Shown: one piece after another, positions 1 through 10,367 of the stretch | Position numbering within the stretch: position 1 is the first letter of the stretch | How the letters are laid out: every line of letters begins with the position of its first letter | Translations under genes and position numbers: made by a program | The notes under the pieces: model-generated | The model's database searches: none | What the model was told of the DNA's origin: nothing | Seen by the model: only the letters and a program-made list of their open reading frames with translations | Source of the DNA: Quercus robur | Taxonomy: Eukaryota; Streptophyta; Magnoliopsida; Fagales; Fagaceae | Assembly: GCF_932294415.1 (NCBI RefSeq) | Contig: NC_065535.1 | Location: 10,039,282-10,103,281 of the forward strand | Length of the DNA: 64,000 nt | Reading direction: 5' to 3'

Positions 1-366
1 TTGTAATAACTATTCCTTAGTAAATGTATTAATTTCTAAAATTAATATAATTTCAAATAAAAAAAACTTTCTATATGCATATATAATAACAGCTATGAAA
101 ATAAAAAATCATAAAAAATTAACTAATCTCTCTTTCAAATTAAAAAAAAAAATATTTTTTAGGGAATATAATTATATGAGTAAGATATTTCTTAAAATAT
201 ATCTTAAGTTTAATTTAAAATGTTTTTATTCCATTGTCTTCAGAATTCTATTATTGTGTTGTTACCAAACAAATAGTAATAAGTATTACATTACAAGATC
301 TTGTATTCTTTGTAATACTTATTCATATTCCTATGCAATTACCGTTACAGTTTACCAAACGTGCCC
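1..366 (-). mobile_element. Tourist-like MITE, reverse copy, cut by window edge
   Basis: This stretch is the reverse complement of about 1025-1385 with roughly 85-90% identity by eye. Its right end reads ACCAAACGTGCCC followed by TTAA, matching the terminus of the forward copy. PIF/Harbinger (Tourist) MITEs are known for GGGC-N-TGTTTGG ends and 3-bp TTA/TAA target duplications. Small open frames here are chance. Confidence 0.7.
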
Positions 367-1024
367 TTAATATATCTCTAAAATTCGGATTCATCATTGT
401 GTGTAAATTTGGACATATTAACATGATATACAAAGCCTAAGATAAGGTTCTACCATGTATTATTGCTGGAGCAACCATGGCTTGACATGGGGTTAAATTT
501 TGTATTTATTGATAATGATTTAGACAACTGATTCCAATTGGCACAATTTTTGAGAAAGCCAATTGGCACAATTTGATTTGTCCATCTCAACCTTATTGCT
601 TACTATATGGTTTCTATGTATTATTAACAAACGTTATCCATAAATTCCTTAAAAATATCATTAAATGTACATTATTAGTCTCATCAAATATTCCATTTTT
701 TTTTCTTTTTTGGCTAAAATATCATTAAATGTACATTATTAGTCTCATCAAATATTTTTGATGATTTTTTATTTCCATAATTGTTATATGGATATGGAAA
801 GTTTTTTATTTGGAAATATATTAGAACATGTTTGGTAAACTGTAATAGACAAATGTTATCCATAAATTCCTAATAAAATATCATTAAATGTATACTATTA
901 ATTAGTCTCATCAAATATTCCATTAATTTATTCATTTTTTGGCTAAAAAAAACTTATTTATTTTATGTAATAAATATTACCATTCTTGTTGTAATCCACA
1001 CTTAGTGTACCAAATGTGTCCTTA
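367..1024. repeat. Rearranged MITE pieces between two inverted copies
   Basis: A block of about 40 bp ending in TAGTCTCATCAAATAT occurs at about 650-690, 716-755 and, diverged, near 870-915. A fresh MITE-like terminus (ACATGTTTGGTAAACTGTAA) starts near 826. The segment looks like several partial copies of the flanking MITE family broken into one another. No gene is visible. Confidence 0.5.
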
Positions 1025-1541
1025 AGGCACGTTTGGTATACTGTAACGGTAATCACAAAAGAATAGGAATAGATGTTACAAGGAATACAAAATGCTATAA
1101 TGTAATGCTTATTATTATTCATTTATTTGGTGACAACATAATAATAGAACCCTGAAGACAATAGAATGAAAGCATTTCAAATTAAACTTAAGATATATTT
1201 TAGGAATATCTTACTCATAAATCATATTTCCTAAAATATGATATTTTTAAAATTTGAAAGAGAAAATAGTTATTTTTTATGATTTTTATTTTCATAATTG
1301 TTATGTGCATATGGAAAGTTTGTTTATTTAGAAATATATTAATTGTAGAAATTAATACACCTACTAAGGAATAGTTATTACATCCCTTCTAGAGATAAAT
1401 AATTATTCCTCATTTTAAAGAATAGTTATTCATAGGGAATGGTTATTCTGTGTGATAAAAACATAATCAAACTACTGAATAGTTAAACTATAAGAATAAT
1501 TATTACATTACAGTACCTATTACAGTCTACCAAACATTCTC
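1025..1541 (+). mobile_element. Tourist-like MITE, full length (about 517 bp)
   Basis: Starts GGCACGTTTGGTATACTGTAA and ends TACAGTCTACCAAACATTCTC, which are imperfect inverted repeats, and is flanked by TTA(A) on both sides (1022-1025 and 1542-1545). Terminal sequence and TSD fit the PIF/Harbinger superfamily. It has no coding capacity. Confidence 0.7.
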
Positions 1542-1548
1542 TTAATGT

Positions 1549-1752
1549 TAGAAATTATTAAACCTATTAAGGAATAGCTATTACAACATTTTTAGAGATG
1601 AATAATTATTCCTCATTTTAAAAAATAGCTATTCATAATTTCATAAGGAATGACTATTCATTGTAATAAAAACATAACTAAACTATTGAATAGCTAAATC
1701 ATAGGAATAACTATTACATTACAGTGTCTATTACAGTCTATCAAACATGACA
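1549..1752 (+). repeat. Tandem duplicate of the MITE 3' half
   Basis: About 200 bp here repeat 1336-1541 in the same order, ending in a second copy of the terminal motif (CTATTACAGTCTATCAAACA). It is a second, partial terminus directly behind the first. Confidence 0.65.
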
Positions 1753-1762
1753 TAAGTCTTTT

Positions 1763-2320
1763 CATTAGTGTTTGTTTGGTTGTGGTGTGGAAAAGTAAGA
1801 GAATAGAAAATGGGAAAGAGATGGAAAAATGGGGGATAGAAAAGATTTTAATTTTCTCCTGTGGTGTTTGGTTGGGCGTGGAAAAATGAAGGAATGAAAA
1901 AAAAAATTGTTTGTAAGGGAAAAAAAAAGGATGAAAAATGTGATTTGTATAAATTTATTTTCACGCCCCATTAGATTTTTTTTTAAAAAAAGTAACAAAT
2001 TACCCCAGGGGGGTAAACAATTGAATGAGAAGTACCAAAAAAGGACAAAAATTAAAGGAAGAAAAAACTCAAAACAAATGAGTGACAAAAAATGAAAAAA
2101 TTGGGGGAAAAAAAACACGCAAAACTCGTTTGAATGTTCAACAAGGGAATTTTGGTCAAACACACCCGAAAATTTTATTCCATTTTTCCCTTTAGTTTTT
2201 TTTTTTCCCATTTTAGGAAGATTACATTTTGGTAGGTCGGGGGAGAAAATACTTGGGGTCCCACCAATTTTCCATCCAAAAATCACCCCCCAACAACACC
2301 CAAAAGATATTTTTGGCAAA
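1763..2320. repeat. Unclassified MITE-like element
   Basis: Opens with GTTTGTTTGGTTGTGGTGTG and repeats a related motif at 1860-1885 (GTGTTTGGTTGGGCGTGG). It ends in a C-rich stretch that could be the inverted terminus (CCCCCCAACAACACCC). A 184-codon minus-strand open frame covers it, but the product is low-complexity Phe/Ser/Pro and is best explained by purine-rich composition, not coding. Confidence 0.4.
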
Positions 2321-2613
2321 ACTATGTCACTGGTCTCTAATGTTTATCCTATAAACACAATTGGTCTCTTAAGTTTTAAGTGAACACTATTAGTTCCTCA
2401 AGTTTTAAAAATGAACATAATTAGTTATTTTTTTAACTGTCATTAGTAGTATTACATTACATACATGACTAACCGAATGGTGTCATGACTTTTTTTTTTT
2501 AATGATGTGGCAACTATTTAATGAAAAAATTATTTTTAACATTACTATTTATAATTATTCTTCCTAAACCGGTTGTCAAAATTTGTTTAGTCAAAAGCCT
2601 TTGAACTTGAAAT

Positions 2614-3628
2614 CAAGGTTTTGAAATACGGACTGGCCGATTGGACCGCGGTAACCGAAAACTGGTCATCAATTCGGTTCTTTAGAAGTATAAAACCGAA
2701 AAATTTTAATTTGCAACGAACCGTTTGGACCGCAGTCAAACCTCTCAGTTTCCAAGATCGGACACGGTTTTACCGGTTAGATAACAAATACTTTGAAAAA
2801 AAAATCTGCAGTGGTCTATCTTGTTTTTCTTCACCGGAGGCCAGAGCTTGACATCTTGTTTAACCAAAATGCTTCACCGTCACTGGATCTTTCTCTATTA
2901 TCACTGGTTCTTGCCATTTAGTTTCTGTCGAAGGAAGGATAAATTTATGTTTGTAAAGAGAGACTATAGGGATAGAGAGAATCCTGGGGAGTGAAAGAGA
3001 AAAGAAGACGAAAGGGAAAGAGGTGAGAGTGGTAAGTGGGGGCAGGTTGGCTCTAATGTTGTATTGAAGAGAGGGTGATATGACATATGAGTGGGTTGCT
3101 TTGGAAATAGAAATTTTTTTTTTTTAATTAAATAAGATGTAGTACATAAGTGGCTGTAGATTTTTTTGTTTGTTTCTTGGTTTTTTTTTTTCTTTTTTTT
3201 TTTTTAAATTTAAAATTTGAATTTGAAGGGGTTATAAAAAGTGACGGCATTAGTTCCTTCGGGTAAGGTGTTTTTTTCTTTAAAAAAAAAAAAAAAAAAC
3301 ATGACATTTGTTGGCTCATGGCATTATGGCTGTAGGTTTTCTTTTTTTATTCGGTTTGTTACATTTTTTGGCCTAAAAGTATTAAAATATAAAAGTTGTA
3401 AAAATATATTTGAAAGAGATTACTATTCTATATTTTTTAGAACAAATATTCTATATTTTTAGATCAATATTGTTTATTTTTATAAATTTGTTACATTTTT
3501 TTTATTTAATTATTAAATTAATTATGATGTCATCATGGTTCGACTCCAGTTCGACTTCGGTCCAACCTCAAAAAGCTTGAACCTCTCCTTTTTACAGTTC
3601 ATTGAATGGTTTAGGTTTCAAAACCTTG
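2614..3628. mobile_element. Non-autonomous hAT-like element (1015 bp)
   Basis: The termini CAAGGTTTTGAAA and TTTCAAAACCTTG are perfect inverted repeats of 13 bp. The flanking 8-mers CTTGAAAT (2606-2613) and CTCAAAAT (3629-3636) match at 6 of 8 positions, as expected for an aged 8-bp hAT TSD. Inside are T-rich tracts and a short open frame (2621-2851), but no transposase. Confidence 0.65.
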
Positions 3629-3857
3629 CTCAAAATCAGATGATTATTCTCGCAAGAAGCTAGCCAAGCTTCCTTCACGAGAAATGAGAGGAACCTGGTT
3701 GAACTTGAGACTTGATAGCCTCTGGAGTCTCTGGGACTATGGGCCTTTGATCTTAACAAGGAAATGAGAAATTGCCCAAGACTGTGTAGTTGGACTTTGG
3801 TTGGGAAATTGCCTAAGATTGTGTAGTTGGGCTTTGGCTGGGAAATAAGGATGCTTA

Positions 3858-4006
3858 GGGGGTGTTTGGTTTGTGTTTCAAAAAACCATTTTCAGTTTTT
3901 AAACAACATTACACGTATTTCCACACACTTTTTCACCCACATGTATTTTCACAAATGTTTTCAAACAACAATTTTCAGTTTCTAAACACATGTATCAAAC
4001 GGACCC
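3858..4006. mobile_element. Tourist-like MITE (149 bp)
   Basis: Starts GGGGGTGTTTGGTTTGTG, ends CATGTATCAAACGGACCC, and is flanked by exact TTA duplications (3855-3857 and 4007-4009). Confidence 0.75.
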
Positions 4007-4489
4007 TTAGGTGTTCAAACTAATTTTTTGAAGATTTTTTTTAAAAATAAAAATAAAAATTGTTCAGTTTTGGCAGTTTATTTGCCAACTGCAATGGGTA
4101 CAAGAAGATTTGTGGTAATCTTAGATTGGTATTTGGTTTTTCATATGGACGTCAGGTCGATGATGGTTGAAGAAATTTGGATTGTTTGGGGTTTGGCCCG
4201 TTAGGGATAAGTGTAATTTGATAAAATTTGAAAGTGTTTGACAAGTGAGATTGTGAGTTGGCTTTGATGTGTAATTTTTTAATAATAAAAAGTTGTCATA
4301 TTACTTAAAAAGTTGACACATCAATCTTTCATTAGACATATAGGCAAAAAAAACCTATCAAAAGTTAGCAAAGGAATTGATAAAGTTCATTTTTCAAACT
4401 TCAAGGACTAATAACAGTGCTCACTTTAAACTTTAAGAATTAATTGTGCTCATAAAGTAAATTTTAAGAACTAATAGTTGTTGAGGGGG

Positions 4490-6430
4490 AAATTGATGCC
4501 TCTATCTAAGATGTGGGAAGCCAAGCTGAAACTCGATAATGGGCTCTTGAGATGGTACCCAAAGGCTTTTGGTGTGATGACAAAGCCTATCCAAGCAAGA
4601 AATTATGGCTGCACTTGACAAAATAGCAACAAAAAGCCCAATAAAAAATATCTTACAATATTTAATTAGTACATTAGTGGTCTTGGTCTGATAGTTCGAG
4701 TGAAATAAATCTCCAGCAGTAAGAATAAAATTACACTTAGTCTAGAAAAAATAAATTTTAAATAGTCCAATGGTTAATGATTAAATAAATTTAGGAATGT
4801 ATTAACTCCTCGGGGTCCTTGCATGTCTTGGTTGGGGGAGTTCATTGTACTTTTAGCCATCATTACATCAATGTGAGGGAAAAGTTCGATTGTTACATAT
4901 ACATTATATCCTTCAACCGTAAAATAAAAAGTAAAAATTAAAGATTCCATGGGAAGAGAAAAATGATTAATTGGCATGGTGTGAAAGGAGAGAGGGATCC
5001 CAGCTCAGTGCAGCAAGTATTAAACTAAGATTTTGGTGGGTAGGTGTTCATAAGGCATGAATGAGACAATATGGGCTATTTTAGTGAGTGGGATGAGATT
5101 AACTCTGAGATTAAGGCTTTTTGTGAGTTGTGGGAGGCATTTATGAGCTGTGTTTGTGTAAAAGAGATGAAAGAATATTTGAGGTTATATGAACATGGGC
5201 TAAAAGGGATGAGTAGTGAGCTTAAAGAGAGCTAAACTACTAGTAAAATGGCAAATAGACCAGGGGTTTTAGAGGGAGTTGTTGAGTCCCTGTGGGCTGA
5301 GATGCTTATGTATTTATAATGGAGCTTTAGGGAAGCATTAGTTAACATGAGTCCAAAAAATGTAGGGTTAATCAGAGGTGGAGAACTAGGATTAATCTTC
5401 CTGAGATTTTTGGTCAAAAGTAGAAGGATTGCTTTATGGGCTGCTTTGCTTTTTTGAGTAATGATGGGACTTTACATTAAATGCCAGGATTTCTGGGGCT
5501 GAGCTTAATCAATGTGATTGGGGCGTGTATCAAGAGCAAAATCCTAAAACTGCAACTGAGATTTAGACCCCCAAGAAGTAAGATTCAACACCCCAAGCCA
5601 GGTGTCAAGTTCTAAGCCTACTTTAGGGGGTTCTGCTGGAGGTCCCTTTATGCCCTCCAAATTACATGTTCCCAATTTTTTTCCCTTTTAGGATTCATGG
5701 GCTTGGCACATGAATTATTTCTTGAACGTTTTTAACATTTATAGCATCAATTTGCTGGAGTTTAAATAATTTGGTTTTAGCTCCCCTTCCGCTGGAGGTG
5801 CAGTCTTGAAAAAGATGATGGAGTTCCATTACCCTTTAGACTTCAGCTGATGTTACAAGCCTCGGGTATTGTTCACATCAGGTAAAGAGTGACCCAAAAG
5901 TCAATAGGACAACCTCTAGTTCATCTTTAAGGACTTGGTTCTCTTGTTGTGCTTTGGTCAAGGATGAACAAGGGTTGTTTTGCCTACTTTTAGTCCTTTG
6001 CTTCTTGCTGGGATCTCTTAGATTGGGCCTATTCACCTGGGCTAGTTTCTTTGGGTCGGGTTGTGTACATACTACAAAATCAACAACACATGTTGCCATG
6101 GGCTTTCCTCCTTCATGGACTTTTATTAGTAAATATTCTTTGGGTTTCTATAGATACTTGCAATGGGCCTTTTGGGCAATTAAGTGTAATGTTTGAAGCA
6201 ATATGACAAGTTTTCAAAGTACCTTCGAAAATAACATTTACTATTATGAATCAAAAATAACGTTCATGGCTTTTAATAGTCGCATCATAATTTAAATGGT
6301 AAGCTTGTGGGATCAAGCATTTTTCCATGAGCATTGGAGATATATATTATGGATGTTGTGATGCAAGTGATGACCATGTGTTTCATGGGTTATAATGTGA
6401 GAACATATTCTTCAAGATAACTCCCTGTGA
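4490..6430. other. Intergenic, possible decayed retroelement
   Basis: This stretch is richer in G+C than its surroundings and contains only short broken frames on both strands, for example a Lys/Gln-rich minus-strand frame at 5878-6099. It resembles an old LTR-retroelement relic in composition. No terminal repeats, polymerase motif or integrase motif could be found, so no family is assigned. Confidence 0.3.
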
Positions 6431-6538
6431 GCTTTTATAAAACAATTGGTATGGTTTTTTTGCCATAGTAATACTTAAGCAATAATTGTTCATGATACTT
6501 TTTTCTTTGCCAAGTGTTAATAATCTCGGGCTCTTTGA

Positions 6539-6736
6539 TAAAATAGTGCCAATGAAAAAATGAGTTTTTGGATATTGCCAATGAAGATTGGGCTTTTGAC
6601 ATTGCCAATGAAAATTGAGTTTTTAATATTGCTAGCGGAAACTGGGCTTTTGATATTACCAATGAAAATTGGGCTTTGATGTTGCCAATGAAAATTGGGC
6701 TTCAAATATTGCCGATGGGGATTGAGCTTTTGGATA
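6539..6736. repeat. 27-bp minisatellite, about seven units
   Basis: Units are variants of ATTGCCAATGAAAATTGGGC followed by TTTTGAT, in seven tandem copies differing by substitutions and small indels. Because 27 is a multiple of three, minus-strand frames show 9-residue repeats of the type SPIFIGNIK. There is no start or domain context supporting a protein. Confidence 0.8.
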
Positions 6737-7111
6737 AATAAATTACCATGGGTTTAAACCATGAGCTTTGATTATGGACTTGAATTCCATTGATAAAGTT
6801 GTTTTACCATAAATTTGAATCGTGGGCTTTTTAAATCTTGCCAAGCATAAGTATTCTTGGTCTTTTAGAAAAGATTAGATTTTATCTCACTTTATTAAAT
6901 AATTCGGGTTTTCATGAGAAAGTATCGGGTCCTATAGCGTAGCCCAATTTTGTGGTAGAAAGGAGAAAGGTTGTGGACTAGCATAGTAATAGCTGAAAAA
7001 GATATTTAAGCATGTCCAATAATACATCTAAAAGGAAAATAAATAGGTGTTATTTAAATAACATTAGGTGTAAAGAAAAGTACCCCAACAATAGTATAAT
7101 TTTGCCTAGGA

Positions 7112-7625
7112 CAAAATTTAGTTACAAGATAAGATTAGTTGTAGCTTAAGGCTACAACCTTACTCAATAAAATAAACATTATTACATATTTTGAAAATCT
7201 AATTGTTAAATTGCATATTCTTTACGCTCTTAATACACATGTCAAATTTTGTGTTAATTGGATATTATTTACTATATGATTTGTAAGCTTATATTTTATG
7301 CATAATTTGAAAATCTAACTGTTAAATTGCATATTCTTTACGCTCTTGATGCCCATGTCAAATTTTGTATAAATCGGATATTATTTACTATATAATCTAT
7401 AAACTTATATTTTATGCATAATTTTAAACTACAAAAACTTGTAATTTAAACAATTTATTGATGACATAGCTATTGATCTTTAATTTTTTAGAAATTTTGC
7501 AAGCATGAAGGATATAAAAAAAAAAAAATTAATCCAATGATAGATTTGTCAAAATTCACCTCGATATTGAGTAAAGTTGTAGGCTTGTAGCCTTAGGTTA
7601 CAACCATTTTTGTAACTAAACTTTG
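7112..7625. mobile_element. Terminal-inverted-repeat element with internal tandem duplication
   Basis: The two ends pair over about 55-60 bp: CAAAATTTAGTTACAAGAT with TAAGGCTACAAC on the left, and GTTGTAGGCTTGTAGCCTTA with GTAACTAAACTTTG on the right. Inside, a unit of about 117 bp (7189-7305) is repeated directly at 7306-7422. The long TIR suggests a Mutator-like MITE, but no 9-bp TSD was identified. Confidence 0.6.
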
Positions 7626-7731
7626 TTCTTTCATCTATATTTTTCTCTCTACTTTCTTTCCTCCCTCGTTGTGCACAATTAATTCTACTTAATATCTCCC
7701 TAAAATTCAACTTTATCATTGTGTATTAGGA

Positions 7732-7756
7732 GGGGGGGGGGGGGGGGGGGGGGGGG
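7732..7756 (+). repeat. 25-nt poly-G tract
   Basis: An uninterrupted run of 25 G on the plus strand. It is able in principle to form G-quadruplexes, and its true length is hard to assemble. Confidence 0.9.
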
Positions 7757-8035
7757 AGTACAAGGTCAACCTGCTGACCTTGTCCTCCAAGATTACACAA
7801 TAATTTTCCATGTATTTGTGTGTATAATTGAATATATTAGTATGACTATGACCCTTTATTTACCGAAGAACCGCAAAATTTAATGTGACAATTAATTTGG
7901 TCATTTCACCCTAAGTATTTGTAATGCTTACTCAGCCATGAAACAAATAAAACCTAATGAAGATAAAGATAAAACCCTTCCAAACACGAATTACTTGGAT
8001 CATTAAGCAGCATATGTAATATTTTAGTAATTGGT

Positions 8036-8386
8036 GAATCGAATTCCAAAAGAGAAACCAATCAATGTGCTGATCGGCTTGCCAAATCCAGAACTAAGTT
8101 AGAACAAGATTTTGTTGTTTATGGTTCTCCTCCTTTGGACATCAGTTTGTTGTTGTTTTACTATTTGTCTGGCATATACTTTGAGAGGCTTATGCCTTAC
8201 TCTGTTCCTTTTGTTTCGTTTATATTAATTCCTGATTTACCCAAAAAAATTTTGGTAAATCAAAAAAGAAATGTTAGTAATTGGAAACAATTTTCTATAA
8301 TTAAGTTTCTTGCCTTCCATAAACAAATTCAGCATTATTTTCTACTATTTCCTACCAAAAAAATGTCCCAAAACTACGTAGTGTAA
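8036..8386 (+). pseudogene. LINE RNase H C-terminal fragment
   Basis: An open frame read from 8036 contains ETNQCADRLAKS, followed by a tail with DFVVYGSPP. This matches the typical end of the plant L1-type LINE ORF2 RNase H domain, where the signature is R-E-x-N-x-x-A-D-x-L-A and the Asp is catalytic. Nothing upstream of the motif (no reverse transcriptase) is present, so this is an isolated 3' piece of a LINE. The frame stays open to a stop at 8384-8386 and the tail after about 8210 is unrecognised. Assignment to the LINE family is firm from the motif; boundaries are approximate. Confidence 0.7.
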
Positions 8387-8529
8387 TTTGTGTTTCAAAC
8401 AGACAAGAACAAAAGTTTCCTTATCAACGTTAATTCTAATCTGAGAATACTAAAGGTCACATGGCATCTCACAAGAGTAACTTCAAGGCTCTTCCGTTAG
8501 TATATATATGATGTGCATTACTTTACATT

Positions 8530-8760
8530 TTTTTTTTTTTTTGAGAAAATAATAATACTGATTAGAACACACAAATACGAAAGTATTATATAGAGATTAT
8601 TTATTTATTTATTTATTATATAAGAATTGAAACTCTAACTCACAACCAATGTGAGATAACCATTCCTATTTATTTTTTTTTTTGAAAAAACAGTAATACT
8701 TATTGGAACACACAAATATGAAAGTAGTATATAGAGTTTTTTACACAAAAGTAGTACTTT
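8530..8760. repeat. Direct repeat of about 80 bp with poly-T heads
   Basis: Two copies (8530-8600 and 8675-8745), each beginning with a T run then GAGAAAA or GAAAAAA and containing GAACACACAAATA. Poly-T heads can mark reverse-oriented retroposon tails, but no family was recognised. Confidence 0.45.
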
Positions 8761-9390
8761 ACATTGATTGTTAAAATCATTGCTCCGTTGGTTTGTACTT
8801 CAATGCTCTCCCTAGATTTGCAAGTCTGTTTTATTGTCTATTTTATCAATGCTTTTCGATTTGTCATTTTGTTTATGTAGTTGTGACCACTAGATTTTTA
8901 ATGTTTCGTGGGAAAATTGAGGGAAGTCGAACCTTGCAAAAAACTATAAACTACATAATATATATTTGTTGTGTACTATGCTTGTTTCGTTGGAAAATTG
9001 AGAGAATAAAAATAGAAGATTGACTCTTTTTTTGGTTTGACAATTAGTAACCACATGGATTGAGGCTTTAGGTCCCTTCCCATATGACCATATCTGTAAG
9101 ATTTGTCTGTGAAAATATAACGAGAAGGGTTGAAATTTGAATGCCTTTTTTGGTTACGGAATTCTACAGATCTTGGAAAATTGTTGTGATTGAGAAGGTA
9201 GGTAGCCAATAGGTTTGGACCCATCTGTTTGCAGTTGTTATGGTTGAGATTATTTATATCTTCTTTTAAATCAACCCCTCTCCTGTTTCCTAAAATAGAA
9301 ATACTTAGTAGACTAATGCTTTTATTTATTTATTATATTAGTCTAGTCAGGGATTGCGGCCATGCTGAAGAGTGAAGAATGCAACGCTTA

Positions 9391-9481
9391 TGGCTTGTTT
9401 GGATTAAAGAGCAAGGGAGGGGGAGCAAGGGAGAGTAAAGTAGAGTTGGCTCGAATACTCCTCATTAATCCAAATGGACCA
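9391..9481. mobile_element. Tourist-like MITE (91 bp)
   Basis: Ends TGGCTTGTTTGGATTAA and TTAATCCAAATGGACCA are inverted repeats, with exact TTA flanks at 9388-9390 and 9482-9484. Confidence 0.7.
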
Positions 9482-9704
9482 TTAAAGATGGAATGGTCAT
9501 TTAGATGATTAGATCTTTGATACTTGCAAATACTTCTTGTCAAGATTGAGCCAGTGCTGCAAGCATTTTTGCAGCTAGTTTTTGGTTTTAAATTGCAAGC
9601 AGTAATGAACACTAGCAGGAATGCCCCTATATATGTAAATCACTAATTCCTTAGATATCCCTAAGAAGGCCTCCTAGTCCCTGAATAAAAAGAACTGTTG
9701 TTTG

Positions 9705-10130
9705 TTTCCATTCAGGCCAAACTACAATCTTGATCTCTGTACGTTAGTCACACTTCCAATTTTGCCTAAATAATTTTAGTCTCTGTACATTTGTCATAGT
9801 TTCAATTTAGTCTTTATACATTTAGTTGTATTAAGTTCATCCTTCAAATTTCAATATGAAGACCCATCAACAATTAAATGTGTTAATTTCATCCTTTAAT
9901 TTTCAAAATGAATTCAATGTCACCCATCAATTTTTAAATTTATGATAATTTTATTCTCATAAGTTGATTTTATTGAAATTAAAATTGATTTGATTTTGAA
10001 AATTAAATGACATAATTAACATAATTAATAGTTGAGAGATGAAATTGACACAATTAAATATATAGGGATGAAGTTGAAACTACCCCATTGTTGGATGACT
10101 CAGACTAAAAGTATAATTTGCCTTTTATTT
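9705..10130. repeat. Unclassified repeat between LINE tail and mannanase
   Basis: Repeated phrases such as AGTCTCTGTACATTTGTCA and TAGTCTTTATACATTTAGT, followed by a partly inverted half ending ATATAGGGATGAAGTTG. It resembles a common plant dispersed repeat with loose inverted symmetry. There is no coding evidence. Confidence 0.4.
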
Positions 10131-10367
10131 ATTTTTACTGGAAATCCACAACTCCAGTCCTGGGTGATGTTAAAACTAAAAATATTAGACACTCAGCCTA
10201 ATACATTGGTGTAAATCTCTTTACTCTTTTTTCAATCCTACTCTCCTGGATGAAAAAATATCATCTGTAACATATAATTCACCTCCTAAAAGTCATACAT
10301 TTCCAGTACACAGCTTATAATGTGGGTAATCTGTAACTACTCTTAATATTGTTGGGATTCTCTTCGC

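Larger units (their letters stand above)
2335..4485. mobile_element. Element with about 200-bp inverted arms hosting two later insertions
   Basis: The left arm (about 2335-2545) and right arm (about 4265-4485) are imperfect reverse complements over about 200 bp. For example AAGTTTTAAGTGAACAC on the left pairs with GTGCTCACTTTAAACTTTAAG on the right. Between the arms lie a hAT-like element (2614-3628) and a Tourist MITE (3858-4006). Long inverted arms suggest a Mutator-like or foldback element, but no TSD was resolved. Confidence 0.5.

Noticed and set aside
1765-2319. 184-codon minus-strand open frame
   Set aside because: Low-complexity Phe/Ser/Pro/Lys product over a purine-rich repeat; no domain, splice or promoter context.
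6435-6705. Minus-strand frames with 9-residue repeats
   Set aside because: Explained by the 27-bp minisatellite; no protein features and no flanking gene structure.
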